Of a DNA stretch of 64,000 bases, positions 25,762 to 36,069 are shown in pieces (position 1 is the first letter of the stretch; every line of letters begins with the position of its first letter). The DNA lies in contig NZ_CP012661.1 of assembly GCF_001620265.1 (NCBI RefSeq), forward strand, positions 1,984,001-2,048,000, given 5' to 3'. The position numbers and the translations under genes were made by a program. The stretch comes from Frigidibacter mobilis. Lineage in GTDB: Bacteria; Pseudomonadota; Alphaproteobacteria; Rhodobacterales; Rhodobacteraceae. The notes beneath the pieces are model-generated. The model made no database searches, was not told the origin of the DNA, and was given only the letters and a program-made list of their open reading frames with translations.

Positions 25762-27174
25762 TTAACTCTTGTGCCCCGCATAGGCCGCCAGCGCCCGCGC
25801 GCGCCCCTCGGCCAGCGAGATCACCGGCGCGGGATAGCGCTGGCCCGGGGACAGTCCCCAAGCCTCCGGGCAGGCCGCAAAGAAATCGAGCGCGGTCTGC
25901 GGTGGCCTTGCCTGCCCCTCGGCGATCCAGCGGTCCCGGTAGGCGCGGTCCGGGTCGAATTTGTCGGCCTGCCCCGCCGGGTTGAACACCCGGAAATAGG
26001 GCGCGGCATCGGGGCCGGACCCTGCCACCCATTGCCAGCCCATCGCGTTCGAGGCCGGGTCCCAGTCGATCAGGCAGTCCTCGAACCAAGCGAGTCCCAG
26101 ACGCCAGTCAGTCATCAGATGCTTGGTCAGATAGCTGGCCGCGATCATCCGGGCGCGGTTGTGCATGGTGCCGGTCACATACATCTCGCGCATGGCCGCA
26201 TCCACGAAGGGCTCGCCGGTCATGCCGCGCCGCCAGCGCTCTGCTGCATCGCTGTTCCCGCGCCAGGGGAAATCGTCCCAGCCCTCGCGCCAGTTGCGGC
26301 TGGCAAGCTCGGGGCTGTGCTGCATCAGATGCGCGGCAAACTCGCGCCAGACCAGCTCCTTCAGGAAATGCTCCGCCCCCGCCGCGCCCGCGTGCAGCGC
26401 CCGCATCCCGCCCTGCCAGATGCTGCGCGGCCCGATCTCTCCCCAGGCCAGGTTTTCCGACAGGCCAGAGGTCGCCTCGCGCCCCGGGAAATCGCGCGCC
26501 GCGCGGTAGTCCTGCACCCGTGTGCCGAGGAATGCGTCCAGCCGGGCCAGCGCCCTGGCCTCGCCGACACAGGCATGTTTCGCCACAACCTCCGCCCCGC
26601 GCCGCATGCCCGCCCCAAGCGCCCAATCCTGCAGCCGGTCACTGGCGGGCCACGCCTCGGGCGGGCGCAGCGCCTTCGGCGGCGCGGCGGGCAAGCCCGG
26701 ATCCCGCCCCTTCACCGCGTTCCAGAACGGGGTATAGACCTTGTAGAACCCGCCCTGCCCCGTCTCCACCTCCCAGGGCTCGAACAGCAGCGCGCCGGCA
26801 AAGCTGCGCGCCTCGACCCCCTCCGCCTTCAGCGCAGCCTTCACCGCAGTATCCCGCGCCTGCGCCGCCGGGTCATAGAGGCGCTGCCACCAGACCGCGC
26901 CCGCCCCGGTTTCGGCCACCAGCGCCCGCAGCACCGGAAGCGCCGGACCGCGCCGCAGGATCAGCCGGCTGCCGATCCCCTCCAGCGCGCGGGCATGGGC
27001 CGCCAGCCCCTCCCCCAGCCGCCATTTAGGCGCCGCGCCATAGCCCTCCACCACCTCGTCGAGCACGAAGACCGGGATCACCGGCCGCCCGGTCGCAGCG
27101 GCTTCCGCCAGCGCAGGATGGTCGGCCAGCCGCAGATCACGGCGGATCCACAGGATCAGGGGGGTGTCGGTCAT
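25762..27174 (-). CDS. phr: Deoxyribodipyrimidine photolyase (cryptochrome/photolyase family)
   Basis: The 470-residue flavoprotein repairs UV-made pyrimidine dimers using blue light. The N-terminal domain starts LILWIRRDLRLADHPALAEA; the FAD-binding domain includes WREFAAHLMQHSPE, the TGEPFVDAAMREMYVTGTMHNRARM stretch and the Trp-rich SNAMGWQWVAGSGPDAAPYFRVFNP. These are the marks of class I CPD photolyases. The ATG at 27174 is best: TTGAGG lies six bases upstream. An RpoE-like promoter is placed 24-53 bases upstream. In R. sphaeroides phrA is an RpoE target, which supports the reading. Confidence 0.94.
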   Translation of the reverse strand: MTDTPLILWIRRDLRLADHPALAEAAATGRPVIPVFVLDEVVEGYGAAPKWRLGEGLAAHARALEGIGSRLILRRGPALPVLRALVAETGAGAVWWQRLYDPAAQARDTAVKAALKAEGVEARSFAGALLFEPWEVETGQGGFYKVYTPFWNAVKGRDPGLPAAPPKALRPPEAWPASDRLQDWALGAGMRRGAEVVAKHACVGEARALARLDAFLGTRVQDYRAARDFPGREATSGLSENLAWGEIGPRSIWQGGMRALHAGAAGAEHFLKELVWREFAAHLMQHSPELASRNWREGWDDFPWRGNSDAAERWRRGMTGEPFVDAAMREMYVTGTMHNRARMIAASYLTKHLMTDWRLGLAWFEDCLIDWDPASNAMGWQWVAGSGPDAAPYFRVFNPAGQADKFDPDRAYRDRWIAEGQARPPQTALDFFAACPEAWGLSPGQRYPAPVISLAEGRARALAAYAGHKS

Positions 27175-27197
27175 GGTCATCCTCAAGGCATGTCAAA

Positions 27198-27227
27198 GGC
27201 TTACGCGCCACCCCCGCCCCCGGATCA
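27198..27227 (-). promoter_or_regulatory. RpoE (ECF sigma)-type promoter before phr
   Basis: On the minus strand: TGATCC (27222-27227), an 18-base GC-rich spacer, then TAAGCC (27198-27203). This is the form described for Rhodobacter RpoE promoters. The distance to the phr ATG (24 bases from the -10 box) is right for a short leader with a ribosome site. Confidence 0.65.
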
Positions 27228-27250
27228 TTCCCTTGCCCTTTGCCTTTTCC

Positions 27251-27332
27251 AAATATCCTCGGGGAGGTTTCTCAAGGAGGGGTGGAAAACCCCTCCTTGA
27301 GCGAGGGGGCGCGGGGGAGCAGGCTCCCCCGC
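27251..27332 (-). repeat. GAGGATATTT-type element with two hairpins
   Basis: Read on the minus strand: hairpin 27311-27332 (GCGGGGGAGC arms, two-base loop), hairpin 27271-27301 (13-base perfect arms, five-base loop GGAAA on the plus strand), then CCCCGAGGATATTT (27251-27264). It lies directly downstream of the class V aminotransferase gene and may end its transcript, although no T run follows the hairpins. Confidence 0.65.
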
Positions 27333-27334
27333 CT

Positions 27335-28564
27335 CTACAACACCGCGTCCAGCGCCCGGATCACCCGCGAGACCTCCTCCGCCGTGGTGTAATGCACGAA
27401 CGAGAGCCGCAGCACGCCGCGCCCCAGATCGACCCCCATCGCCGTCAGCGGCCGCACCGCGTAGAAATCCCCCGCCCCGCAGCCGATACCGTGCTCCGCC
27501 AGCGCCGCCGCCACCGGCTCTGCCGGCCGGTCCAGCGCCACGGCGACGGTCGGCGCGCGGCGGGTGGCATCGCGCGGGCCGATCAGCCGCAGGTCGTTCC
27601 GCGCCGCCAGATGGTCCAGCAGCGGCTGCAGCAGCGCCGCCTCATGCGCGCGGATCAGGTCATGCACGGCGGCGCCGCGGCGGGCGGCATCGGGTTCCGG
27701 CGCGAAATGGTGGGCGTGCAGCGCGTCGAAATAGTCGGCGATCCCGGCGCAGGCGGCGATCTGGGCATGGTCCGGCCCGGCCGGGGTGAAGCGTTTGTAA
27801 AGCGCGTCCCCGTTGAAATAATGCCCCTGGTTGGGCAGCTTGAATCCGACCTCGCGGCGGATCACCATGATGCCCTGATGCGGCCCGTAGACCTTGTAGG
27901 CCGAGAAGAGGTAGATGTCGGCGCCAAGCGCGCCCACGTCCGGCACCCCGTGCGGCGCGTAGCTGACCCCGTCGACGCAGGCAAAGGCCCCCGCCTCATG
28001 GGCCATCGCCACGATCCTTGCCACCGGGTTGATCTCGGCCACCACGTTGGAGCAATGCGGGAAGCAGACCAGCCGCACCCGCCCGTCGGCCAGCAGCGGC
28101 GCCAGCGCGGCCGGGTCCAGATGACCGGTCTCGGGGTCGATCTGCCATTCGCGGACCTCGACCCCTTCCTCTGCCAGCCGCCGCCAGGGGCCGCTGTTCG
28201 CCTCATGGTCCTGATTGGTCACCACGATGGCCGCCCCCGGCTCCAGTCCGCGCAGGAAGGCCTGGGCCAGCACATAGGTATTGGCGGTGGTCGAGGGGCC
28301 GAAGCTCACCTCCTCGGTCGCCACCCCCAGCATCGCCGCCATGCGCGCCCGTGCCTCGTCCATCTCGGCGCCGCCCAGGGTCGAGGGCGCATAGGGCGCG
28401 TAGGGCTGCACCTTGCGCTGCCGGTAGAACCGCGTCAGCCGGTCGATCACCGGGGCGCAGGCATAGCTGCCGCCGGCATTCTCGAAGAAGGCCAGCCCCG
28501 CCAGCGAGGGTTCGGCAAAGGCCGGAAACTGGGCACGGACGAAATCTGTATCAAGCGCGGTCAT
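27335..28564 (-). CDS. Class V aminotransferase, cysteine desulfurase-like
   Basis: The 409-residue PLP enzyme belongs to the SufS/CsdA-like branch of fold-type I. The N-terminal FFENAGGSYACAPVIDRL, the GPSTTANTYVLAQAF helix, FPHCSNVVAEINPV, ACVDGVSYAPHGVPD and the PLP-lysine segment YLFSAYKVYGPHQG are visible. Family members remove sulfur from cysteine or act on related substrates; the lack of adjacent suf or isc genes leaves the substrate open. A short gap of 92 bases separates it from the upstream BCCT gene on the same strand. The double hairpin at 27271-27332 lies just after its stop. Confidence 0.85.
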   Translation of the reverse strand: MTALDTDFVRAQFPAFAEPSLAGLAFFENAGGSYACAPVIDRLTRFYRQRKVQPYAPYAPSTLGGAEMDEARARMAAMLGVATEEVSFGPSTTANTYVLAQAFLRGLEPGAAIVVTNQDHEANSGPWRRLAEEGVEVREWQIDPETGHLDPAALAPLLADGRVRLVCFPHCSNVVAEINPVARIVAMAHEAGAFACVDGVSYAPHGVPDVGALGADIYLFSAYKVYGPHQGIMVIRREVGFKLPNQGHYFNGDALYKRFTPAGPDHAQIAACAGIADYFDALHAHHFAPEPDAARRGAAVHDLIRAHEAALLQPLLDHLAARNDLRLIGPRDATRRAPTVAVALDRPAEPVAAALAEHGIGCGAGDFYAVRPLTAMGVDLGRGVLRLSFVHYTTAEEVSRVIRALDAVL

Positions 28565-28656
28565 GGCAAGCCCCTTGCAACGTGAACGGGGCCCCGCCTG
28601 AACGGGGCCCCGATGATGGGACGAAACCTAGACCGCGTGCTTGCGGATTGGCAAGC

Positions 28657-30294
28657 TCAGGCCGGCCTGGCCGGGCCGTCCAGTTCAGACCGCAGCCCCT
28701 GCACGATGGTGTAGCACAAAGCCAGCAGCACCAGCGTGAACGGCAACCCGGTGGAGATCACCATCGACTGCAGCGCCGCAAGCCCGCCGCCAAGCAGCAG
28801 CACGATGGCCACCGCGCCCTCGAAACAGGCCCAGAACACCCGCTGCGCCGCGGGGGCATCGACCTTGCCGCCCGAGGTAATGGTGTCGATGACAAGGCTG
28901 CCCGAGTCCGACGAGGTGACGAAGAACACCACCACCAGCACGATGCCGATGATCGAGGTGAGCCCCGCCAGCGGCAGCACCTCCAGCATCTTGAACAGCT
29001 GCACCGGCAAGTCCGCCTCCTGCGCGGCGGTATAGGCATCGGCCACCACCTGCTGCAGGGCGGCGCCGCCAAAGACGCTCATCCACAGCACGCAGACCAG
29101 GCTGGGGATCAACAGCACCGAGATCAGGAACTCGCGCACCGTGCGACCGCGGCTGACGCGGGCGATGAACATGCCCACGAACGGGGACCAGCTGATCCAC
29201 CAGGCCCAGTAGAACGCCGTCCAGCCCTGCACGAAGTTGGTGTCGCTGCGCCCCACCGGGTTCGACAGCGCCGGCAGGTAGACAAGATAGGCCCCCAAGC
29301 TGTCGAAGAACCCGGCCAGAAGCGCCAGCGTCGGGCCGGTCAGCAACACGAAGAGCAGCAGCACGATGGCAAGGCCCATGTTGATCTCGGACAGGCGCTT
29401 GACCCCCGCCTCCAGCCCGCGCACGACCGAGACCAGCGCAATCGCGGTGATGCCGGAAATCAGCAGCACCTCGGACACCGGGCCGATGGGCAGGCCGAAC
29501 ACGGCGTTCAGCCCGGCATTGGCCTGCGTCGCGCCGAAGCCAAGCGAGGTGGCAAGCCCGAACAGCGTGGCAAACACCGCCAGGATGTCGATCACATGCC
29601 CCGGCCAGCCCCAGACCCTGTCCCCCAGCAGCGGGTAAAAGGCGGATCGGATGGTCAGCGGCAGGCCCTTGTTGTAGCTGAACAGCGCCAGCGCGAGGCC
29701 GACCACGGCATAGATCGCCCAGGGGTGCAGGCCCCAGTGGAAGATCGTCGCCGCCATCCCCAGCCGCATCGAGGCCTGGGCATCGCCCTCGGCCCCGCCA
29801 AGCGGCGCCCAGTCGGTGCGCAGCCCGTCCTCGCCCACGCTCACGCCGCCGAAGGACGAGGTGAAATGGCTCAGCGGTTCGGAGACGCCATAGAACATAA
29901 GGCCGATGCCCATGCCCGCGGCAAACAGCATCGCAAACCAGCCGACATAGCCGAAGTCCGGCGTGGCATCGGGCCCGCCCAGACGGATCTTGCCCCAGGG
30001 CGAGACGATCAGCACAAGACAGAACACAACGAAGATGTTGGCAGCGCTCAGGAAGAACCAGTCGAAACGGTGGGTCACCCCGGCAAACAACGCATCGAAC
30101 AGCGCCGCGGCCTGTGTCGGAAGCGCCAGCGTGTAGAAGACGAAGGCCACTACCGCCAGGCCCGATATCGCAAAGACCGGGTTGTGAACGTCGAACCCGA
30201 TCGGGCCGAGGCTGCCGGTGACATTGTCCTGCCCCAGCTCGTATTCGGTGTCGATGGGGCTTGGAACGGGCTCTGGAAGGCCTTGATCTGTCAT
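28657..30294 (-). CDS. BCCT family transporter (betaine/choline/carnitine)
   Basis: A 545-residue membrane protein with 12 predicted helices. The BCCT marks are GMGIGLMFYGVSEPLSHF (glycine-rich helix), FYWAWWISWSPFVGMFIARVSRGRT (aromatic substrate helix) and the TSSDSGSLVIDTIT segment. BCCT carriers move quaternary amines with Na+ or H+. The ATG at 30294 has AAGGAA five bases upstream; an upstream in-frame start adds residues with no family match. Betaine as substrate is an inference, supported by the betaine-homocysteine methyltransferase in the window. The short C-terminal tail (GLRSELDGPARPA) suggests no osmosensing extension as in BetP. Confidence 0.92.
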   Translation of the reverse strand: MTDQGLPEPVPSPIDTEYELGQDNVTGSLGPIGFDVHNPVFAISGLAVVAFVFYTLALPTQAAALFDALFAGVTHRFDWFFLSAANIFVVFCLVLIVSPWGKIRLGGPDATPDFGYVGWFAMLFAAGMGIGLMFYGVSEPLSHFTSSFGGVSVGEDGLRTDWAPLGGAEGDAQASMRLGMAATIFHWGLHPWAIYAVVGLALALFSYNKGLPLTIRSAFYPLLGDRVWGWPGHVIDILAVFATLFGLATSLGFGATQANAGLNAVFGLPIGPVSEVLLISGITAIALVSVVRGLEAGVKRLSEINMGLAIVLLLFVLLTGPTLALLAGFFDSLGAYLVYLPALSNPVGRSDTNFVQGWTAFYWAWWISWSPFVGMFIARVSRGRTVREFLISVLLIPSLVCVLWMSVFGGAALQQVVADAYTAAQEADLPVQLFKMLEVLPLAGLTSIIGIVLVVVFFVTSSDSGSLVIDTITSGGKVDAPAAQRVFWACFEGAVAIVLLLGGGLAALQSMVISTGLPFTLVLLALCYTIVQGLRSELDGPARPA

Positions 30295-30635
30295 GAATTT
30301 CCTTTGGGTCGGGTTTGATCTGCGAAAGCAGGGCGCGGATTGAGGGCGCGGATATGCCCGCACTCGCAGGCAGGGGATCGTGGCGGGGCGCGGGATGAAA
30401 CGCAGCGCGCCGGGCCGATTGCGACATTCACGTCGCTTTCAGACCATACCAACGAAAACGTGAAGATGCAACCGCAGCGCCCAGAATGGCCGCAAGGCGC
30501 CGATCAGCGGAGTTGTCAGAGACTAAACATCGGCCCCGCCGCCCGAAAGCGCGGGGCAACTGGCGCATCTGGCCCGACGGCGCCAAAGTCTGCCGGGCGC
30601 CTTCTACAGAAGGTTTCCGGGCGGAGAAACGCCCC
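30295..30635. other. 341-base gap: promoter region of the BCCT gene and 3' flank of ispG
   Basis: No coding frame with family features. It contains a spaced inverted pair TTCACGT / ACGTGAA (about 30426-30432 and 30459-30465), which could be part of a regulatory site, and a weak hairpin GGGCG/CGCCC just after the ispG stop (30617-30634). No -35/-10 pair is convincing. Confidence 0.45.
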
Positions 30636-31784
30636 TCACCCCGCCTGCACCAGTTGTGCAGCCGCCTCGGCCTCGGCCTCGGCCGCTTGGATCTCTGCGG
30701 CCTTCGCCTCGACCAGTTCGACGATATGGTCGATCATCTTCTCGTTGCCCAGTTTATGGACCTGCTTGCCGGCCAGATAGACCATGCCCGACCCGGCACC
30801 GCCCCCCGTGAATCCGATATCGGTCATCAGCGCCTCGCCGGGGCCGTTGACCACGCAGCCGATGATGCTGAGGCTCATCGAGGTGGTGACATGGGCCAGC
30901 CGGTCCTCCAGCGCCGAGACGGTCTTGATGACGTCGAAGCCCTGCCGCGCGCAGCTGGGGCAGGAGATGATGGTGACGCCGCGGTGGCGCAGGCCGAGGG
31001 ATTTGAGGATCTCATACCCAACTTTCACTTCCTCGACCGGATCGGCCGAGAGCGAGACGCGGATGGTGTCGCCAATGCCCATCCAGAGGAGGTTGCCAAG
31101 GCCGATGGCGGATTTCACCGTGCCCGAGACCAGCCCCCCTGCCTCGGTGATGCCCAGGTGGATCGGCGCGTCGGTCACTTCCGCCAGCGCCTGATAGGCG
31201 GCGGCGGCGAGGAACACGTCACTGGCCTTCACGCTGATCTTGAACTCGTGAAAATCGTTGTCCTGTAGCAGCTTGATATGGTCCATGCCGGATTCGACCA
31301 TCGCATCGGGGCAAGGCTCGCCGTATTTCTCCAGCAGATGCCGCTCCAGCGAGCCGGCATTCACGCCGATGCGGATGGAACAGCCGTGGTCCTTGGCCGC
31401 CCGCACCACCTCGGCCACGCGGCGGGCATCGCCGATATTGCCGGGGTTGATGCGCAGGCAGGCGGCACCGGCCTCGGCAGCCTCGATGGCGCGCTTGTAG
31501 TGGAAATGGATGTCAGCGACGATCGGCACCGGACTTTCGCGGCAGATCTCGCGCAGCGCCCGGGTGCTGGATTCATCAGGGGTCGAGACGCGGACGATAT
31601 CGGCGCCCACATCGGCGGCGGCGATCACCTGCGCCAGCGTGGCGCGCACATCCGACGTGTCGGTATTGGTCATCGTCTGCACCGAGATCGGTGCATCGCC
31701 CCCCACCGCCACCTTGCCGACCATGATCTGGCGCGAGGTGCGGCGATAGATGTTGCGCCAGGGGCGGACGTGGTTGAGCGACAT
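30636..31784 (-). CDS. ispG: 4-hydroxy-3-methylbut-2-enyl-diphosphate synthase (flavodoxin)
   Basis: IspG (382 residues) is a 4Fe-4S enzyme that makes HMBPP in the MEP isoprenoid pathway. The [4Fe-4S] ligands are in [14 protein letters not shown] and [12 protein letters not shown]; the N-terminal [10 protein letters not shown] and the [10 protein letters not shown] segments are standard. The Ala/Glu-rich C-terminal tail ([14 protein letters not shown]) is typical of alphaproteobacteria. The start at 31784 matches [20 protein letters not shown], and the 21 residues upstream have no family match. It follows a rodZ-like gene on the same strand, the same neighbourhood as in E. coli. Confidence 0.97.
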   Translation of the reverse strand: MSLNHVRPWRNIYRRTSRQIMVGKVAVGGDAPISVQTMTNTDTSDVRATLAQVIAAADVGADIVRVSTPDESSTRALREICRESPVPIVADIHFHYKRAIEAAEAGAACLRINPGNIGDARRVAEVVRAAKDHGCSIRIGVNAGSLERHLLEKYGEPCPDAMVESGMDHIKLLQDNDFHEFKISVKASDVFLAAAAYQALAEVTDAPIHLGITEAGGLVSGTVKSAIGLGNLLWMGIGDTIRVSLSADPVEEVKVGYEILKSLGLRHRGVTIISCPSCARQGFDVIKTVSALEDRLAHVTTSMSLSIIGCVVNGPGEALMTDIGFTGGGAGSGMVYLAGKQVHKLGNEKMIDHIVELVEAKAAEIQAAEAEAEAAAQLVQAG

Positions 31785-31869
31785 CGAGGGGCCTCGTGTT
31801 CTGCGGTCACCGCCTAGATAGGCGCAGCCTCGATCCGAGGCAACCACAAGGGGGCCGGAAAGGTCCGCA

Positions 31870-33099
31870 TCACTCTGTCAGGGCGGCGCCGGGGATCTGT
31901 GCCTCGGCCACGGCCACGATCTTGGCCAGGTCGGGATCCTGGGTCAGATCGGCCACCGCAAAGCTGCCGGTCAGATCGGCGGGCGAAAGCTTGAGGTTCT
32001 TGACCACCTGCGCGCCGGGTGCGGCCGGGCCATAGGTCTGACCGTTGACCGCGAAATAGACCGACCCGGAATTGCCAGCGCGCAGCACGGGGGGCTGCTC
32101 CATCGCCGGTACGGCATAGCGCTCGCCGGCATCCAGGATCTTCTCGAACAGCACCGACCCATCCGCCGCCTGCACCCGCACCCAGGAAGGGCGCACGGCG
32201 ACAATCTCGACCGCCGGGGCGCCTTCGGCCACGGTACGCACTGCCGGTTCGGCATCGGCATTGGCCTCGGCCACCGCCGCCTCGATCCCCGCAGTCACGC
32301 CGGCAAAACTGCCCGGAATACTGGCTGCAGCCGACAGGCCCGCCAGCGCGCCCACACTTTGCGGGTCGATGGAGGCAATCGGCCCGTCCCGCGCCACCAG
32401 TACCGGCACATCCAGCGCCTCGGGGCGATAGAGCCGGTCCAGCGCATCGGTCTGCGGCAAGGAGACATCGGCCTCGACCGTCAGCGCATTGCCCTGCGAG
32501 AGGTTGGCCACCGGGTCAAGCTCTGCCACCACGCCGGGCGCCTGATCGACGGGCGAGAGCCGCACCTTCTGCACCTCCTGCAGCACCGACCAGCCGCCAA
32601 AGCCGATCGCCGCCGCCAGCGCCAGCAGCACCAGAACCGAGCCGACGGCACCAGGCTCGACATGGCTGAACATCGCCTTGCCGCGCGGCACAAACAGCGC
32701 ATTGGGGTTGGCCAGCGGATCGCCGTATTCGGCGGCCTTCTTCTGCACCGAAACCGGCTTGGGGCCCGAGGCGCCCGGTGCAAGGCCATGCCCGGGCACG
32801 AACCCGGACTCCGCGCAGAAGCGGGCAAAGGCCCAGTCGGAGTCCAGCCCCAGATAGCGGGCGTAAGAGCGGACATAGCCAGAGATGAAGCCGGGCGTCT
32901 CGAATGCGGCAAGATCGGCATTTTCGATGGCGGCGATGTAGCTGGCCTTGATCTTCAGCTCACGCTGAACATCAAGCAGGGATTTTGAGAGTGTGGCGCG
33001 TTCACCGCGCATCACATCCCCCAACCGCAACTCGAAACCGTCAAACCCCTTGGGCTTGTCGATCTCCTGCGTCGAAGGAGAAGTCCTCCGCCCGATCAT
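31870..33099 (-). CDS. RodZ-like helix-turn-helix membrane protein (DUF4115)
   Basis: The 409-residue protein has a cytoplasmic HTH domain (about residues 15-100: [33 protein letters not shown] is the core region), one membrane helix ([19 protein letters not shown], about 185-203) and a periplasmic part ending in a DUF4115 domain ([27 protein letters not shown]...[13 protein letters not shown]). This layout is that of RodZ, which links MreB to the cell-wall elongation machinery. It precedes ispG by 85 bases, as rodZ does in E. coli. Sequence outside the domains is too divergent for me to use the symbol with confidence. The ATG at 33099 was chosen over a longer frame to 33198. Confidence 0.82.
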   Translation of the reverse strand: MIGRRTSPSTQEIDKPKGFDGFELRLGDVMRGERATLSKSLLDVQRELKIKASYIAAIENADLAAFETPGFISGYVRSYARYLGLDSDWAFARFCAESGFVPGHGLAPGASGPKPVSVQKKAAEYGDPLANPNALFVPRGKAMFSHVEPGAVGSVLVLLALAAAIGFGGWSVLQEVQKVRLSPVDQAPGVVAELDPVANLSQGNALTVEADVSLPQTDALDRLYRPEALDVPVLVARDGPIASIDPQSVGALAGLSAAASIPGSFAGVTAGIEAAVAEANADAEPAVRTVAEGAPAVEIVAVRPSWVRVQAADGSVLFEKILDAGERYAVPAMEQPPVLRAGNSGSVYFAVNGQTYGPAAPGAQVVKNLKLSPADLTGSFAVADLTQDPDLAKIVAVAEAQIPGAALTE

Positions 33100-33210
33100 G
33101 CGCCTGCCCCGTTCTGTCCCAACGATCGACGATTCGTCGTCGCCTGATTTCGCCCGACCTATTGAGCTTTCCTTAGCACAGGGCAAGCCTTCTTGCACAT
33201 GCAGAAGGGG

Positions 33211-34440
33211 TCAGGCCGACATCTCGGCGCGATTTAGCGCACAACGGGACCAGAGCGCATCCATTGCCCGCACTAGATGGTCGATCTGCTTTGGATCATG
33301 CACCGGCGAGGGTGTGAAGCGCAGACGCTCGGTCCCGCGCGGCACTGTCGGGAAGTTGATCGGCTGCACATAGACGCCGAAGTCTTCCAGCAACATGTCG
33401 GACAGCATCTTGCAATGCACCGGGTCGCCCACATGCACCGGCACGATATGGCTGCCGTGGTCGATGATCGGCATTCCCAGCGATTTCAGCCGCATCTTCA
33501 GGATCCGGGCATGCAGTTGCTGGGCATCGCGCAGCTTCTGCCCCTCGGCCGATTTCAGCACCGCGATCGAGGCGGCGGCCCCGGCGGCAACGGCCGGCGG
33601 CAGCGAGGTCGTGAAGATGAAGCCCGGTGCGTAGGACCGGATAGCGTCAACCATTCTTGCCGATGCAGCGACGTAGCCGCCGAACACGCCAAAGGCCTTG
33701 CCAAGCGTGCCGTTGATGATGTCGATCCGCCCCGCAAGTCCGTCCCGTTCGGCAATGCCGCCCCCGCGCGGGCCATACATGCCCACCGCATGGACCTCAT
33801 CGAGATAGGTCAGCGCGCCGAATTCTTCGGCCAGGTCGCACAGCCCCTCGATCAGGCCGAAATCGCCATCCATCGAATAGATCGACTCGAATGCGATCAG
33901 CTTCGGCGCTGCCGGGTCGTCAGCTGCCAGCAAGGCCCGCAGATGCGCCAGGTCATTGTGGCGGAAGATGCGCTTGGCGCCGCCGTTGCGGCGGATGCCC
34001 TCGATCATGCTGGCATGGTTCAGCGCGTCGGAATAGATGATGAGCCCCGGAAACAGCACCGGCAGCGTCGACAGTGTCGCGTCATTGGCGATGTAGGCGC
34101 TGGAGAAGACCAGCGCGGCCTCCTTGCCATGCAGGTCTGCCAGTTCCGCCTCCAGCCGCTTGTGATAGACGGTGGTGCCCGAAATGTTGCGCGTGCCGCC
34201 CGAGCCGGCGCCGGTCGCATCCAGCGCCTCATGCATCGCGGCCAGAACCGTCGGATGCTGGCCCATGCCCAGGTAATCGTTGCCGCACCAGACGGTAATC
34301 GCCTGCTCCTGCCCGTCAGGGCGCCGCCAGACCGCGTTCGGATAGGCCCCCTTGCGCCGTTCGATATCGATGAAGGTGCGGTAACGCCCTTCGCCATGCA
34401 GCCGCTGGATCGCCGTGTCGAGCGCCTTGTCGTAGTCCAT
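33211..34440 (-). CDS. hemA: 5-aminolevulinate synthase
   Basis: ALAS condenses glycine and succinyl-CoA into 5-aminolevulinate, the first step of heme and tetrapyrrole synthesis in alphaproteobacteria. The 409-residue PLP enzyme has the standard start [32 protein letters not shown], the [11 protein letters not shown] loop, [15 protein letters not shown] and the PLP-lysine motif [14 protein letters not shown]. The ATG at 34440 gives the family N-terminus; the long upstream extension in frame is not real. A perfect FNR box lies 60 bases upstream of the start. R. sphaeroides hemA is known to be under FnrL control. Confidence 0.98.
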   Translation of the reverse strand: MDYDKALDTAIQRLHGEGRYRTFIDIERRKGAYPNAVWRRPDGQEQAITVWCGNDYLGMGQHPTVLAAMHEALDATGAGSGGTRNISGTTVYHKRLEAELADLHGKEAALVFSSAYIANDATLSTLPVLFPGLIIYSDALNHASMIEGIRRNGGAKRIFRHNDLAHLRALLAADDPAAPKLIAFESIYSMDGDFGLIEGLCDLAEEFGALTYLDEVHAVGMYGPRGGGIAERDGLAGRIDIINGTLGKAFGVFGGYVAASARMVDAIRSYAPGFIFTTSLPPAVAAGAAASIAVLKSAEGQKLRDAQQLHARILKMRLKSLGMPIIDHGSHIVPVHVGDPVHCKMLSDMLLEDFGVYVQPINFPTVPRGTERLRFTPSPVHDPKQIDHLVRAMDALWSRCALNRAEMSA

Positions 34441-34500
34441 CGTTCCGTCTCCTGGCCCGTTCGCTGGGGGATGGACTAGGCTCTCCATCCGCGTTCTGCC

Positions 34501-34514
34501 TTGATACCGATCAA
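34501..34514 (-). promoter_or_regulatory. Perfect FNR-type box upstream of hemA
   Basis: TTGAT-accg-ATCAA matches the consensus at every fixed base. Its centre is about 67 bases from the hemA ATG. With R. sphaeroides hemA as a known FnrL target, oxygen-responsive control is very likely here. Confidence 0.88.
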
Positions 34515-34689
34515 CATGGGGCAAAGTCATGCTGCAAATTGCCGCAAAGCCGGAAAAAGACTGTGAAGCCCTGCAAGGCGGATCGGATTTTCCGAAGATT
34601 GCGGGCCGCAATGGATGGCGGCCGCCGGGTCTGGACAGTGCGGGCGGGGCTGCTAGGCTCCGCGCCAACCCGACATGAAGGAGACGGTG

Positions 34690-36060
34690 ATGACCCTCGA
34701 TGCCGTATTGGCCCGTATCGACGAAACCCTGCCCGAGGCGGTGGACCGGCTGATGGAGCTGCTGCGCATCCCCTCCGTCTCCACCGATCCAGCCTATGCC
34801 GAGGCCTGTTCCAAGGCTGCCGACTGGCTGGTCGAGGACCTTCGCGCGCTTGGCTTCGACGCCTCGGTCCGCCCCACGCCCGGACATCCGATGGTGGTGG
34901 CGCGGTCGGAAGGCGCGGGCAGGCACATCCTGTTCTACGGGCACTATGACGTGCAGCCCGTCGACCCGCTGAACCTGTGGGACCGCGACCCTTTCGACCC
35001 CGAACTGCAGGACGGCCCCAAGGGCAAGCTGATCCGCGGCCGCGGCGCCAGCGATGACAAGGGCCAGCTGATGACCTTCCTGGAGGCCTGCCGGGCCTGG
35101 AAGGCGGTACATGGCACCCTGCCCGGCAACCTGACCATCTTTCTGGAGGGCGAGGAGGAATCCGGCTCCCCCAGCCTGGTGCCGTTCATGGAAGAGAACG
35201 CGGATGAGCTGCGCGCCGATCTGGCGCTGATCTGCGACACCGGCCTGTTTGCGGACAAGCCCGCCATCGTCACCATGCTGCGCGGGCTGGCGGGGGATGA
35301 GGTCACCATCACCGGCCCTTCCAAGGATCTGCATTCGGGCATGTATGGCGGCCTCGCCATGAACCCGCTGCGGCTGCTGACCAGGATCCTCGGCGGCATG
35401 TTCGACGATCAGGGCCGCATCACCATCCCCGGCTTCTACGATGACGTGCGCGACCTGCCCGACGAGATCCGCGCCCAGTGGCAGGGGCTTGGCTTCGACC
35501 ATGCCGGATTCCTCGGCGAGGTCGGCCTGTCGGTTCCGGCCGGTGAGCAGGACCGCACCCCGCTGGAAATGCTCTGGTCACGGCCCACGGCGGAAATCAA
35601 CGGGCTCTGGGGTGGCTATCAGGGCGCGGGCTCCAAGACGGTGATCCCGTCGCAGGCCCATGCCAAGCTGACCTTCCGGCTGGTGCCGGGGATGGACCCG
35701 GACAAGGTGCAGGAGCTGTTCCGGGATTGGGTCCGCGCCCAGGTTCCGGCCGATTGCACCGTCAGCTTCACCCCCAAGGCCGGCGCCCCCGCCTCGGAAA
35801 TGGCTATCGATGACCCGGCCTTCGAGGCGGCGCGGCAGGCGCTGTCCGAGGAATGGGGCCAGCCCGCGGCCTTTGTCGGCTGCGGCGGATCCATCCCCAT
35901 TGCCGGGCATTTCAAGACCGTGCTGGGGATGGACGCGATGCTGATCGGCTTTGGCCGCGACGATGACCAGATCCATTCCCCGAACGAGAAGTACGACCTT
36001 GACTGCTTCCACAAGGGCATCCGCTCGTGGGCGCGGGTGCTGGACCGGATCGCCGGGTGA
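34690..36060 (+). CDS. M20 family metallopeptidase (dipeptidase)
   Basis: A 456-residue zinc exopeptidase of the M20 family. Metal-ligand regions are visible: [16 protein letters not shown] (first His/Asp), [10 protein letters not shown] (bridging Asp), and [11 protein letters not shown] (catalytic and ligand Glu). The dimerisation domain follows ([15 protein letters not shown]), and the last ligand His is in [13 protein letters not shown]. Members hydrolyse dipeptides or acyl-amino acids; the substrate cannot be told. The ATG at 34690 has AAGGAGA eight bases upstream; an earlier ATG at 34675 overlaps that site and is less likely. Confidence 0.9.
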   Translation: MTLDAVLARIDETLPEAVDRLMELLRIPSVSTDPAYAEACSKAADWLVEDLRALGFDASVRPTPGHPMVVARSEGAGRHILFYGHYDVQPVDPLNLWDRDPFDPELQDGPKGKLIRGRGASDDKGQLMTFLEACRAWKAVHGTLPGNLTIFLEGEEESGSPSLVPFMEENADELRADLALICDTGLFADKPAIVTMLRGLAGDEVTITGPSKDLHSGMYGGLAMNPLRLLTRILGGMFDDQGRITIPGFYDDVRDLPDEIRAQWQGLGFDHAGFLGEVGLSVPAGEQDRTPLEMLWSRPTAEINGLWGGYQGAGSKTVIPSQAHAKLTFRLVPGMDPDKVQELFRDWVRAQVPADCTVSFTPKAGAPASEMAIDDPAFEAARQALSEEWGQPAAFVGCGGSIPIAGHFKTVLGMDAMLIGFGRDDDQIHSPNEKYDLDCFHKGIRSWARVLDRIAG

Positions 36061-36069
36061 TGGCGGGAT

